64,000 nucleotides of DNA from Peptoniphilus_A genitalis (GTDB lineage Bacteria > Bacillota > Clostridia > Tissierellales > Peptoniphilaceae). The notes beneath the pieces are model-generated. The model was given only the letters and a program-made list of their open reading frames with translations, had not been told where the DNA came from and ran no database searches. Shown here piece after piece: positions 1 through 7,723 of the stretch (positions are counted from its first letter, which is position 1; the number at the start of each line of letters is the position of its first letter). The DNA is taken from assembly GCF_949769225.1 (NCBI RefSeq), contig NZ_CATKPB010000007.1; one strand, written 5' to 3'. The position numbers were made by a program, and so were the translations under genes.

Positions 1-121
1 ATAAGGTGCTTTAGCACCAGCTGTGAAAATTGGTGCACGAGAAAGAAGGTTCAAAGCATGGAATGCTGCCGGTAACAGCCCCTTATAGGGGCAAAACAAA
101 CCACCGGCTTAGCCGGTGGTT
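1..121 (+). mobile_element. Right end of an IS200/IS605-type (TnpB) element, remnant cut by window edge
   Basis: Two strong hairpins lie here: GCCCC/GGGGC at 78-92 and a near-perfect palindrome ACCACCGGCT/AGCCGGTGG at 99-121. A GC-rich CCACCGGCT-type hairpin just after the 3' end of a tnpB gene is typical of IS605-family right ends and of the 3' part of the reRNA (omega RNA) scaffold. One frame is open from base 1 to a TAA at 73-75 and may be the end of tnpB, but too little is visible to confirm this. If it is a live element, the bases just after the right end (from about 122) would act as guide. The call rests on the hairpin pattern only. Confidence 0.5.
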
Positions 122-154
122 ATGATTTTTAATTATCTTATTAGCTTTTAATGA

Positions 155-172
155 TATAATAAGCCCAGGTGA
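155..172 (+). promoter_or_regulatory. Promoter -10 and RBS of the ABC exporter operon
   Basis: TATAAT at 155-160 is a perfect -10 box. No good -35 is visible about 17 bp upstream. AGGTGAT at 167-172 is the ribosome site for the ATG at 177. The promoter starts about 35 bp after the IS-like right end. Confidence 0.5.
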
Positions 173-176
173 TATT

Positions 177-878
177 ATGGCTTTTATCGAAGTTAAAGAC
201 CTCTCAAAAGTTTACACAATTGGGGAAAGGTCTGTCATGGCAAATGATAAATTAAATTTTGAAATAGAAAAAAATGAATTTGCAATAATTCTTGGTGCAT
301 CAGGTGCTGGGAAGTCAACTTTTCTAAATATTTTGGGAGGTCTCGACACACCATCTTCTGGTGACCTCTTAGTTGATGGGAAAAATATTGCAAAATATAG
401 TGAAAGAGAACTGACAACTTATAGGCGCTACGACATGGGCTTTGTCTTTCAATTTTATAATTTGATTCCAAACTTGACTGCTCTTGAAAATGTTGATCTT
501 GCCAGTCAAATCGTAAAAAATGCCAAGGACCCAGTTGAAGTTTTAAGGTCTGTGGGTCTAGGCGATAGGATGGATAACTTTCCATCACAATTATCTGGTG
601 GAGAGCAACAAAGGGTTTCAATAGCTCGTGCCATTGCGAAAAATCCAAAACTTTTATTGTGTGATGAGCCAACAGGTGCCCTTGACTACAAGACTGGTAA
701 GCAAATTTTAAAACTCTTGCAAGATCTTACGAGGACGACAGACACCACTGTGGTCCTCATAACTCACAACTCTGCAATCAAAAACTCTGCAGACAGGCTA
801 ATTGAAATTTCTGATGCCAAGGTTAAGGATGTTTTTGTAAACGACAATCCGAGGGATATTATGGATATAGAATGGTAG
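177..878 (+). CDS. ABC transporter ATP-binding protein, MacB/LolD type
   Basis: This is the 233-residue cytoplasmic ATPase of a type VII (MacB/FtsX-family) ABC system, which powers an export or mechanotransmission cycle without moving the substrate through a channel. It shows Walker A GASGAGKST near residue 40, signature LSGGEQQR near 141, Walker B LLLCDEPTGALD near 160 and the H-loop TH near 196. The length is normal for LolD/MacB ATPases. Its stop is 8 bp before the start of the permease gene, so the two form an operon. The substrate cannot be read from sequence; antimicrobial peptides, lipids or cell-wall control are all possible. Confidence 0.93.
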   Translation: MAFIEVKDLSKVYTIGERSVMANDKLNFEIEKNEFAIILGASGAGKSTFLNILGGLDTPSSGDLLVDGKNIAKYSERELTTYRRYDMGFVFQFYNLIPNLTALENVDLASQIVKNAKDPVEVLRSVGLGDRMDNFPSQLSGGEQQRVSIARAIAKNPKLLLCDEPTGALDYKTGKQILKLLQDLTRTTDTTVVLITHNSAIKNSADRLIEISDAKVKDVFVNDNPRDIMDIEW

Positions 879-885
879 GTGGAGT

Positions 886-3800
886 GTGAAAGCTCGCGAC
901 AAGGATAATCTTAGGGAGATAAAAAATTCTCTCCCAAGATTTATCTCAATAATGATAATTGTCTTTCTCGGAGTTTTTGTCTTGATTGGACTTATTTCCA
1001 CAGGCAAGATTATGAGGAATACAATTGATGATAAAATTGAAAAATTAAATCAAGAGGACATAAAGATTTCCGTTCCCATTGGACTTGAAGCTAAGGACCG
1101 ACAAATTATTGAGGACCAAGAGGACATCAAGGAGCTGGAGTATGGCTACGACAAGGATGTTTTTCTTGCAGGAGACCCAACTGTTATAAAAGTTTTAAAC
1201 ATGCCCTATGAAATTTCTAAGCCAGAAATAATTGAGGGAAGAGATCTTAGGGGTCCCGATGAAATTATTTTGGACGCCAGGATGAAAAAGGCTGGTAGCA
1301 AAATTGGGGACACAATAAACTTTAAGGAAGACAACGACGATGATGAGGACAACGACCTAAAGAGGCTTTCCTTTAAGGTGGTTGGCTTTGCCAATTCTCT
1401 GGACTTTCTTCAAGAAAATAACGCAGCCCACTCTGAAAGAGGCTACGGACAAATTTCTTACTTTGCCTATATTGACGATGGAAACTTTTCTGGCGACCCA
1501 ACTCTTGCCAAGATAAAATTCTTGGGGACTGAAGGCTTAAAGACTTCAGACAAGGATTATGTTGACTACATGGATAAGAAGAAGAGGGCCCTTAAAATTG
1601 ACTTGAAGTCTAGGCCAAAGGAAAGACTTGCCTCCATCCAGGGAGAAATTTCTGGTAAGATCACTGATGCAGAGGACAAGATTAGTGATGCCGAAACAAA
1701 ATTATCTGATGCAAGGGACAAGTTAGTCAAGGGTCGAGAAGACCTTAACAAGGGTAAGTCCGACTATAAGAAGGGCCTTGATAAGTACAATAGTGAGAAG
1801 GACAAGGCAGAGTCAGAAATTTCCAAAAACAGGGACAAACTTTACAAGGCATCTGTGGAAATAGATGATGGTGAGAGAAAGTTAATCGATGGTTACGAAA
1901 AATTATCTGATGGTAAGAAGAAACTTGACCATGCCAAGTCTGAATTAAATTCTGGAAGAAAGAAGCTGACAGAGGGCAAGGAAAAGTACCAAAAGGGACT
2001 GGGAGAAGTTGAAGCTTCAGAAAAAGCCCTAAGGCAAGGAGAAGACCAGCTAGCTGATGGCAGAAAAAAACTTGATGATGGCTGGGACAAGATTGAAGAA
2101 TCAAGAAAAAAACTTGCTGAAGGCATGAGAAAGTATGAAGAGGGAGAAAGAGACTACCAAGCTGGTATGACTCAACTTGAGGCTGGCAAAAACAAATTAG
2201 TTTCCCAGATGGGGGCTTCTTCCTATGAAGATGCTGTGGAAAAAATCTACGCCCTAGACAAGGCCTTGGAAACTGGAGGAGATCTTCTTAAAAAACTTCC
2301 GACTATAGAAGATGAAATTGCAAAAACTTTTTCCCAAATAAGCCAAGTGGATAGGGGTCTTTCACAAATTGATGGACAAATTTCTAGCTTGAAAAATTCT
2401 TTAAATAGTCCTGACCTGTCAGATGAAGAAAGAAAAAATATAGAGGGACAAATTGCTGGACTTGAAGGGAAAAAATCAGAACTTGAAAAAAATAAGGCTG
2501 ACTTAAATAGAAAATTGGACTTCCTAAAGACATCAAAAGAAGAAATTGACAAGGCTCTGGAAGAAATTAAGAAGGAAGTCCCAGGTGGAATCACTGGTAA
2601 CTTGTCTGACTTAAAGGCAAAGTTAAAAGAAGGGAAGGCTGGGATTGCTGCTATCCAAGAAAATGAAAAGAAACTTGCAGCAGGCAGGGCCACTCTTGAT
2701 GCCAGCAAGAAGCAAATTGAAGATGTAAAGAGGCAACTTGAAGAAGGAATTGCTGAGGCAGAAAAGGGAGAAGCTGACTATGCCAAGAGCAAGGATGAAA
2801 TCGAGAAGAACAAGAGAAAACTTCAAGAAGCCAGAGAAGAATTAGCAAAAGCAAAAAATAAAATCAATGAATCAGAAGAAAAATTAAATAAGGGGACTGC
2901 TGACTACGAGTCTGGCAAAAAAGAATACGAGGAAAAGTATGATGACTACGTGGAAGGCAGAGAAAAACTTTCAAGGGCCAAGGAAAAATATTTATCAGGC
3001 ACTGATGAACTAGATAGGGGCCAAGAAAGACTTGATAAGGAATTAAAAACTGGCAAGAGCAAGTTAAATGATGCCAAGTCAAAACTCTACAAGGCAGAAA
3101 AAGACTTGAATAAGGGCGAAAATGAATACCAAGATAAGTCCCAAGAAGCTGAAGAAAAAATTGCTGATGCAAGAGAAAAGATTGCCGATGGGAGAAGGTA
3201 CCTCAGCCTAGTCAAGCAACCTCGTTACACAATCACACCAAGGCACCTAGAAACAGGCATCAACACCTATCTTGATTACGCAAAGAGAGTTGACGGCCTC
3301 TCACTTATCTTCCCAATATTTTTCTTTGCCATTGCCCTTTTAGTTTGCTTCACCACAATGACTAGGATGGTTGATGAAAACAGGCTTGTAATTGGGGCCT
3401 ACAAGGCCTTGGGCTACAACAATAGAGGAATCGGCAAGAAGTTCTTCCTCTATGGGACCCTAGCATCCTTAATTGGTGGGACCTTGGGAGCAATAACTGG
3501 TTCCTACATCTTGACTTATATAATCGGGAACGCCTACTCAACAAAGACGATTTTTGAAAATAAACTATTAATAAGCATCTTTCCACTAAGAGTTATTTTC
3601 GCCATTGCCATAGGATTTTTATTTACCAGCGTGGCTGCCATGATAACAGTTAATAAAAACTTGGAAGAAAAAACAGCCAGCCTCTTGAGGGCAAAGGCAC
3701 CAGCCAAGGGCAACAGAATTCTCTTGGAAAAAATTCCCTTTATATGGAACAGGATGAGCTTTCTATCAAAGGTAACAGCAAGAAACCTATTCTTGTCAAA

Positions 3801-4887
3801 GAAGAGGATGTTTATGACTCTTGTTGGAGTTATGGGTTGTGCAGCCCTCTTAGTCCTTGGATTTGGAATTGCTGAATCGGTAAAGGACGTAGAGACCCTA
3901 CAATTTAAAAACATTTTGAAGTACGACATATCCGTCCTTTATGACAGGGACCTTGACCAAGATTCTTACGAAGAATATAAAAAGTCCTTGGCAGAAAAAA
4001 ATTTAGATTACACAGAAGTCTACGAAGAATTTTTCACTGTAGACTACGATGAAATTGATCAATCGGTAAATGTAATAGTCCCAAGTGACAAGGAAGACTT
4101 CAAAAATTACGTGTCACTTTTTGACAAGGACACAAAGGAAGAATTAGAACTTCCAAAGAGGGGAGTCATAATAACAGAAAAGTTGTCAAAACTTAAAAAA
4201 TTAAAAGTTGGCGACCCACTAGAGATGAGAGACGTCTATGGAAATGAATTCGAAGTAGAAGTCGCTGGCATCAGCGAGTTTTATATAGGCCATAACGTCT
4301 ATATGGATAGGGACTACTTTGAAAAAGTAACAGGATCAAAGTTTAAGGCCAACACCGACCTAATAAAAGTTCCAAGTGACTTTGACAAGGATGCCTTTAT
4401 AAAATCCACAATAGAAAAGAAGTCCGTCTTTAACATTGGAAATGTTGACGACATGAAGGACATCTTAAATCAATTCTTGTATTCAATAACTAAGGTTGAG
4501 ATAATAATTCTAATAGTGACAACAATTTTAGAAGTTGTAGTCCTCTACAACCTCACAAACATAAACATCGAAGAGAGGATAAGAGAAGTCTCAACAATAA
4601 AGGTCCTTGGCTTCTATCCAAGAGAGACAACCTCATATATTTACAAGGAAACCTATATCTTGGCAATAATTGGAATACTCATAGGGCTCTTCGTGGGGAA
4701 AATCCTCCACTACTCAGTCCTTCAAATAGTAGTTCCCTTTATGGCCATGCTGCCAGAAGACTTGAGCCCAAGACCCTTCATCTTGGCAGGAATAATAACA
4801 GCCCTTGTAAATACACTAATAATGATAATCTTCCACTACAGGATAAAAAAGATAAACGCCTTAGACGCATTAAAGTCAAACGAATAA
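886..4887 (+). CDS. Giant FtsX-like ABC permease with long coiled-coil extracellular domain
   Basis: The 1333-residue permease partner of the preceding ATPase starts at GTG 886 behind AGGTGGAG. TM1 lies at about residues 17-40. A first periplasm-like domain follows to about 245. Next comes roughly 540 residues of Lys/Glu/Gly-rich helical repeats with the recurring pattern KLxxGxxKL or DGxxKL. A cluster of three TMs and an FtsX domain begins near 805, then a second extracellular domain and a final FtsX domain with three TMs near 1200-1320. Ordinary MacB-type permeases are 400-850 residues, so the coiled coil accounts for the size. A rod of this kind could span the thick cell wall or dock a partner; this is inference. 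AAG and GAC codons are favoured, unlike the next locus. Confidence 0.88.
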   Translation: MKARDKDNLREIKNSLPRFISIMIIVFLGVFVLIGLISTGKIMRNTIDDKIEKLNQEDIKISVPIGLEAKDRQIIEDQEDIKELEYGYDKDVFLAGDPTVIKVLNMPYEISKPEIIEGRDLRGPDEIILDARMKKAGSKIGDTINFKEDNDDDEDNDLKRLSFKVVGFANSLDFLQENNAAHSERGYGQISYFAYIDDGNFSGDPTLAKIKFLGTEGLKTSDKDYVDYMDKKKRALKIDLKSRPKERLASIQGEISGKITDAEDKISDAETKLSDARDKLVKGREDLNKGKSDYKKGLDKYNSEKDKAESEISKNRDKLYKASVEIDDGERKLIDGYEKLSDGKKKLDHAKSELNSGRKKLTEGKEKYQKGLGEVEASEKALRQGEDQLADGRKKLDDGWDKIEESRKKLAEGMRKYEEGERDYQAGMTQLEAGKNKLVSQMGASSYEDAVEKIYALDKALETGGDLLKKLPTIEDEIAKTFSQISQVDRGLSQIDGQISSLKNSLNSPDLSDEERKNIEGQIAGLEGKKSELEKNKADLNRKLDFLKTSKEEIDKALEEIKKEVPGGITGNLSDLKAKLKEGKAGIAAIQENEKKLAAGRATLDASKKQIEDVKRQLEEGIAEAEKGEADYAKSKDEIEKNKRKLQEAREELAKAKNKINESEEKLNKGTADYESGKKEYEEKYDDYVEGREKLSRAKEKYLSGTDELDRGQERLDKELKTGKSKLNDAKSKLYKAEKDLNKGENEYQDKSQEAEEKIADAREKIADGRRYLSLVKQPRYTITPRHLETGINTYLDYAKRVDGLSLIFPIFFFAIALLVCFTTMTRMVDENRLVIGAYKALGYNNRGIGKKFFLYGTLASLIGGTLGAITGSYILTYIIGNAYSTKTIFENKLLISIFPLRVIFAIAIGFLFTSVAAMITVNKNLEEKTASLLRAKAPAKGNRILLEKIPFIWNRMSFLSKVTARNLFLSKKRMFMTLVGVMGCAALLVLGFGIAESVKDVETLQFKNILKYDISVLYDRDLDQDSYEEYKKSLAEKNLDYTEVYEEFFTVDYDEIDQSVNVIVPSDKEDFKNYVSLFDKDTKEELELPKRGVIITEKLSKLKKLKVGDPLEMRDVYGNEFEVEVAGISEFYIGHNVYMDRDYFEKVTGSKFKANTDLIKVPSDFDKDAFIKSTIEKKSVFNIGNVDDMKDILNQFLYSITKVEIIILIVTTILEVVVLYNLTNINIEERIREVSTIKVLGFYPRETTSYIYKETYILAIIGILIGLFVGKILHYSVLQIVVPFMAMLPEDLSPRPFILAGIITALVNTLIMIIFHYRIKKINALDALKSNE

Positions 4888-4937
4888 AATTTATGATTTG
4901 AGATTTAAGATTAGAAAATAAAATCTAATAAATAAAG

Positions 4938-4967
4938 AAGCAAGTGTTAAAGACCACTTGCTTTTTT
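4938..4967 (+). terminator. Rho-independent terminator after the MacB-type operon
   Basis: A 9-bp perfect stem AAGCAAGTG/CACTTGCTT (4938-4946 with 4955-4963) with an 8-nt loop is followed by a T-run. Confidence 0.88.
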
Positions 4968-5302
4968 AGTGGAAACTTTTGAAATAAAAAGAGTTAAAAA
5001 TTATTGAGAAGTTATAAAGATTAATTAAATAAGCAATAATTTAAATTTATACTTTTAATACTTTCAAAATTTTATATTCTTGTGACTTAATAGAAAATTA
5101 CAAGATAAATATTTTATTATAAATAAGAGGGAAAAGAAAAATTGGTCTAAATTCCTTTTGATAAATTCATAAAGCCCACTTCCTAGTATGTGCTATAATA
5201 GGATAAATAAAATGGGACGAGATGAGAATGTTAGTATGGAAATACTTGGCAGAATTTGTAGTTATTTTAAATGTGATATATCGGATATATTGGAGTATAG
5301 AA
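4968..5302 (+). promoter_or_regulatory. AT-rich intergenic region with promoter and ~100-nt leader of the two-component operon
   Basis: There is no convincing gene in this gap. A perfect -10 TATAAT lies at 5194-5199 with no clear -35. About 100 nt of leader separates it from the chosen TTG start at 5303. A reading frame is open from an ATG at 5222, but the extra residues do not resemble a response-regulator N terminus. No riboswitch was recognised. Confidence 0.5.
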
Positions 5303-5962
5303 TTGAAAATACTAATGATTGAAGATGACAGCACAATTGCTTTTGCTGTTAAAACTTACTTAAACAAGCATAATATTGAAACTATTATTTATAACAATCT
5401 TTCTCAGGCAGAAAATCTTAATTTTAATGATTTTGATTTAATTCTACTTGACGCTAATCTTCCAGATGGATCAGGCTTTAATTTTTTAAAGTGGCTGAGG
5501 GGATTTTATGACCTTCCTGTAATAATGCTTACTGTAAAAGACGAAGATGAGTATGTAATAGAAGGTCTTTCTCAAGGAGCAGATGACTATATTACAAAAC
5601 CTTTTTCTCTTCCTGTTTTAAAGGCGAGAATAGACAATGCATTTAGCAGAAAAATAAAAAAGGTTGATGAACTGACTTTTGAAAATTTATCTTTAGATCT
5701 TATATCAAAACAAGCTTCAATAGATGGAAAAGATTTAGACCTTAACTTAAAAGAGTTTGCTATATTGGAAATGCTTTTAGAAAACCAAGATATAAATCTA
5801 CTAAGGGAGCGAATTTTAGATTATGTTTGGGGTTATGATTTTTATGAAGTAAATGATAATACCCTAACTGTCACCATAAAGAGACTCAGATCTAAACTTG
5901 GAGATTATGGAAAGCATATAAAAACTCTTAGAGGGATAGGATATAGGTGGGACAATGAATAA
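5303..5962 (+). CDS. OmpR-family response regulator (BceR/VncR-like)
   Basis: A 219-residue DNA-binding response regulator. The receiver domain (1-115) begins KILMIEDD, has phospho-acceptor Asp50 in LLDANLPDG, and the conserved Lys in YITKPF. The C-terminal winged helix (about 125-219) ends RLRSKLGDYGKHIKTLRGIGYRW, the standard OmpR/PhoB signature. TTG at 5303 was chosen because GGAG lies 7 nt upstream and the receiver fold begins exactly there; an in-frame ATG at 5222 would add a hydrophobic tail with no homology. It overlaps the kinase gene by 8 nt. Together with the ABC genes downstream it resembles peptide-antibiotic sensing and resistance modules. Confidence 0.9.
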   Translation: MKILMIEDDSTIAFAVKTYLNKHNIETIIYNNLSQAENLNFNDFDLILLDANLPDGSGFNFLKWLRGFYDLPVIMLTVKDEDEYVIEGLSQGADDYITKPFSLPVLKARIDNAFSRKIKKVDELTFENLSLDLISKQASIDGKDLDLNLKEFAILEMLLENQDINLLRERILDYVWGYDFYEVNDNTLTVTIKRLRSKLGDYGKHIKTLRGIGYRWDNE

Positions 5963-6932
5963 AAGCAAAAACATTTTACTTGTCTTAATTTTAAATTTAC
6001 TAATGTCTTTGTTTGTAATTTATCTAAGTCCAAGATTTGATATTCTAACACTTATAGGTTTTTTACTTATAAATATAATTCTGTTTATAGTTATTTCAAA
6101 AATTGAAAAGAAAAAAGAAAAAGCTCTTGAGGATAAGATCAACAATATATTTAACCTACTCCATTCACTTGATATAAACTCTGATAATTACGAAATTATT
6201 GACGATGAATTTGGAAAATTAAGAGATGAGATTATTAAAATTATTTTAGAAAACAAGAGGATTGCTGAAAATGCTGAAAAAAACAAAGAGATTTTAAGAG
6301 AATATACTGAAGACATTGCCCATCAAATAAAAACTCCATTGACGGGATCACTATTATTGTTAGACCTATTAGAAGACGAAAATGACAATCTTTCAGAAGA
6401 ATATATATCTAGACTTAGGGACAATCTCCTTAGACTCCACAACTTATCTGACATTTTATTAAAACTTGCAGCCCTTGATTCTGGCACAATAGAAATGACA
6501 AAAGATAGTATATCAGCTAGAGAGTTAATTGAAGATATCATGCAAAAGCTAAAAGATTATTTTATCAATGATAATATTGAAATTCCTCTTTATGGAGAAG
6601 ATTTTGATCTTATATGTGATAAGAAATGGACTTATGAAGCATTATTTAATGTGATGAAAAATGGTCTAGAAGCAACAAAAGATAGACATATAGAAATTCA
6701 TCTAAAAGAAACGAACTTATATAAGAGCATATTAGTAGAAGATTTCTCAGATGGCTTAGATCGACAAATGTTAGAAAAAGTTTTTAGACGTTTTTATAAA
6801 GCGGATCCGAATTCAAAAGGCTATGGTATTGGACTTCCAATGGCAAAATCAGTAATGGAAAGACAAAATGGAGAACTTTTATATCACAAAGGGAAGAAAT
6901 CAAATGCCTTTGAACTGAGATTTTATAATTAA
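5955..6932 (+). CDS. Sensor histidine kinase, BceS/VncS-like
   Basis: A 325-residue membrane kinase with two closely spaced TM helices at about residues 7-52 and almost no extracellular loop. This intramembrane-sensing layout is typical of kinases that take their signal from a partner ABC transporter. The dimerisation box EDIAHQIKTPL carries His123. The ATPase domain has an N-box (NVMKNGLEA) and a shortened G1/G2 region (GYGIGLPMAKSV). It is co-transcribed with the regulator, and a terminator follows its stop. Confidence 0.9.
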   Translation: MNKSKNILLVLILNLLMSLFVIYLSPRFDILTLIGFLLINIILFIVISKIEKKKEKALEDKINNIFNLLHSLDINSDNYEIIDDEFGKLRDEIIKIILENKRIAENAEKNKEILREYTEDIAHQIKTPLTGSLLLLDLLEDENDNLSEEYISRLRDNLLRLHNLSDILLKLAALDSGTIEMTKDSISARELIEDIMQKLKDYFINDNIEIPLYGEDFDLICDKKWTYEALFNVMKNGLEATKDRHIEIHLKETNLYKSILVEDFSDGLDRQMLEKVFRRFYKADPNSKGYGIGLPMAKSVMERQNGELLYHKGKKSNAFELRFYN

Positions 6933-6938
6933 ATTCTA

Positions 6939-6975
6939 AGACTGTGTCTAAAAATAAGACATAGTCTTTTTTTCT
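6939..6975 (+). terminator. Terminator between the kinase and the ABC genes
   Basis: The stem AAGACTGTGTCT/AGACATAGTCTT (6939-6950 with 6958-6969) has one weak pair and is followed by a run of T. It separates the regulatory pair from the regulated transporter pair, so the transporter probably has its own promoter in 6976-7018. Confidence 0.8.
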
Positions 6976-7033
6976 AGTCACTCTCCAGTCACTTAAGTCT
7001 AATATCATCTAAGAAAGATAAGGAGGACTAAAT

Positions 7034-7723
7034 ATGAATATTGTAAAAACAGTAGATTTAACAAAAACTTACAATAGTGGAGTAGAAGTACATGCTCTAT
7101 CAAATGTGAATTTTGAAATGGAGAAAGGAGATCTTGTCGCCATTATTGGAGACAGTGGCTCTGGCAAATCTACCTTACTTCACTTACTTGCAGGAGTAGA
7201 TACACCAACAAGTGGTGATATATTTATTCAAGATAAAAATATTACCAAGTTTAACAAAGATGAAATGACAGTATTTCGCAGAAGGAATATAGGCGTAGTA
7301 TATCAATTTTTTAATTTGATTCCAAACATCAACGTTCGAAAAAATATTTTACTTCCTCTTTTGTTAGACAATAAAAAGGTAGATGAAGAATATTTAAAGG
7401 AAATTTTGTCAATACTAGGAATAGAAGGAAAGCTTGATAGGTATCCAAAACAATTATCTGGTGGAGAGCAACAAAGGGTTGCTATTGCTAGAAGTCTTAT
7501 TACAAGACCTGCCATTATCCTAGCAGATGAGCCTACAGGAAATCTCGATAGAAAAAATTCTGAAGAAATCACAGGACTTTTTAGACTCGTAAATAAGAGA
7601 TTAAATTCTACAATTATGATAATAACTCATGATGAAAAAGTAGCAAATTCTTGTGATAAGGTCTATAGAATGGTAGATGGTAGGTTAAATTTCTTAGGAG
7701 ATGAAACTTATGAAAATTATTAA
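7034..7723 (+). CDS. ABC transporter ATP-binding protein, BceA-like
   Basis: A 229-residue ATPase with Walker A GDSGSGKST, signature LSGGEQQR, Walker B IILADEPTGNLD and an H-loop THD. It has a strong ribosome site AAGGAGGA just upstream. It overlaps the permease gene. The neighbouring kinase and regulator suggest a detoxification module for cell-envelope-active peptides, in which the transporter both removes the drug and acts as the sensor. The specific ligand is unknown. Confidence 0.93.
   Translation: MNIVKTVDLTKTYNSGVEVHALSNVNFEMEKGDLVAIIGDSGSGKSTLLHLLAGVDTPTSGDIFIQDKNITKFNKDEMTVFRRRNIGVVYQFFNLIPNINVRKNILLPLLLDNKKVDEEYLKEILSILGIEGKLDRYPKQLSGGEQQRVAIARSLITRPAIILADEPTGNLDRKNSEEITGLFRLVNKRLNSTIMIITHDEKVANSCDKVYRMVDGRLNFLGDETYENY

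Noticed and set aside
1745..3172. Long open frames on the minus strand across the giant permease
   Set aside because: They are antisense to the repetitive coiled-coil coding region, have no ribosome sites and give low-complexity Ser/Phe/Leu or Cys-rich proteins.
886..4887. DNA tandem repeat in the coiled-coil region
   Set aside because: The protein pattern recurs, but the nucleotide sequence is not repeated closely enough to be a true tandem repeat.
5222..5302. N-terminal extension of the BceR-like regulator from ATG 5222
   Set aside because: The extension matches nothing in the family, and the TTG at 5303 has a well-spaced GGAG and starts exactly at the receiver domain.
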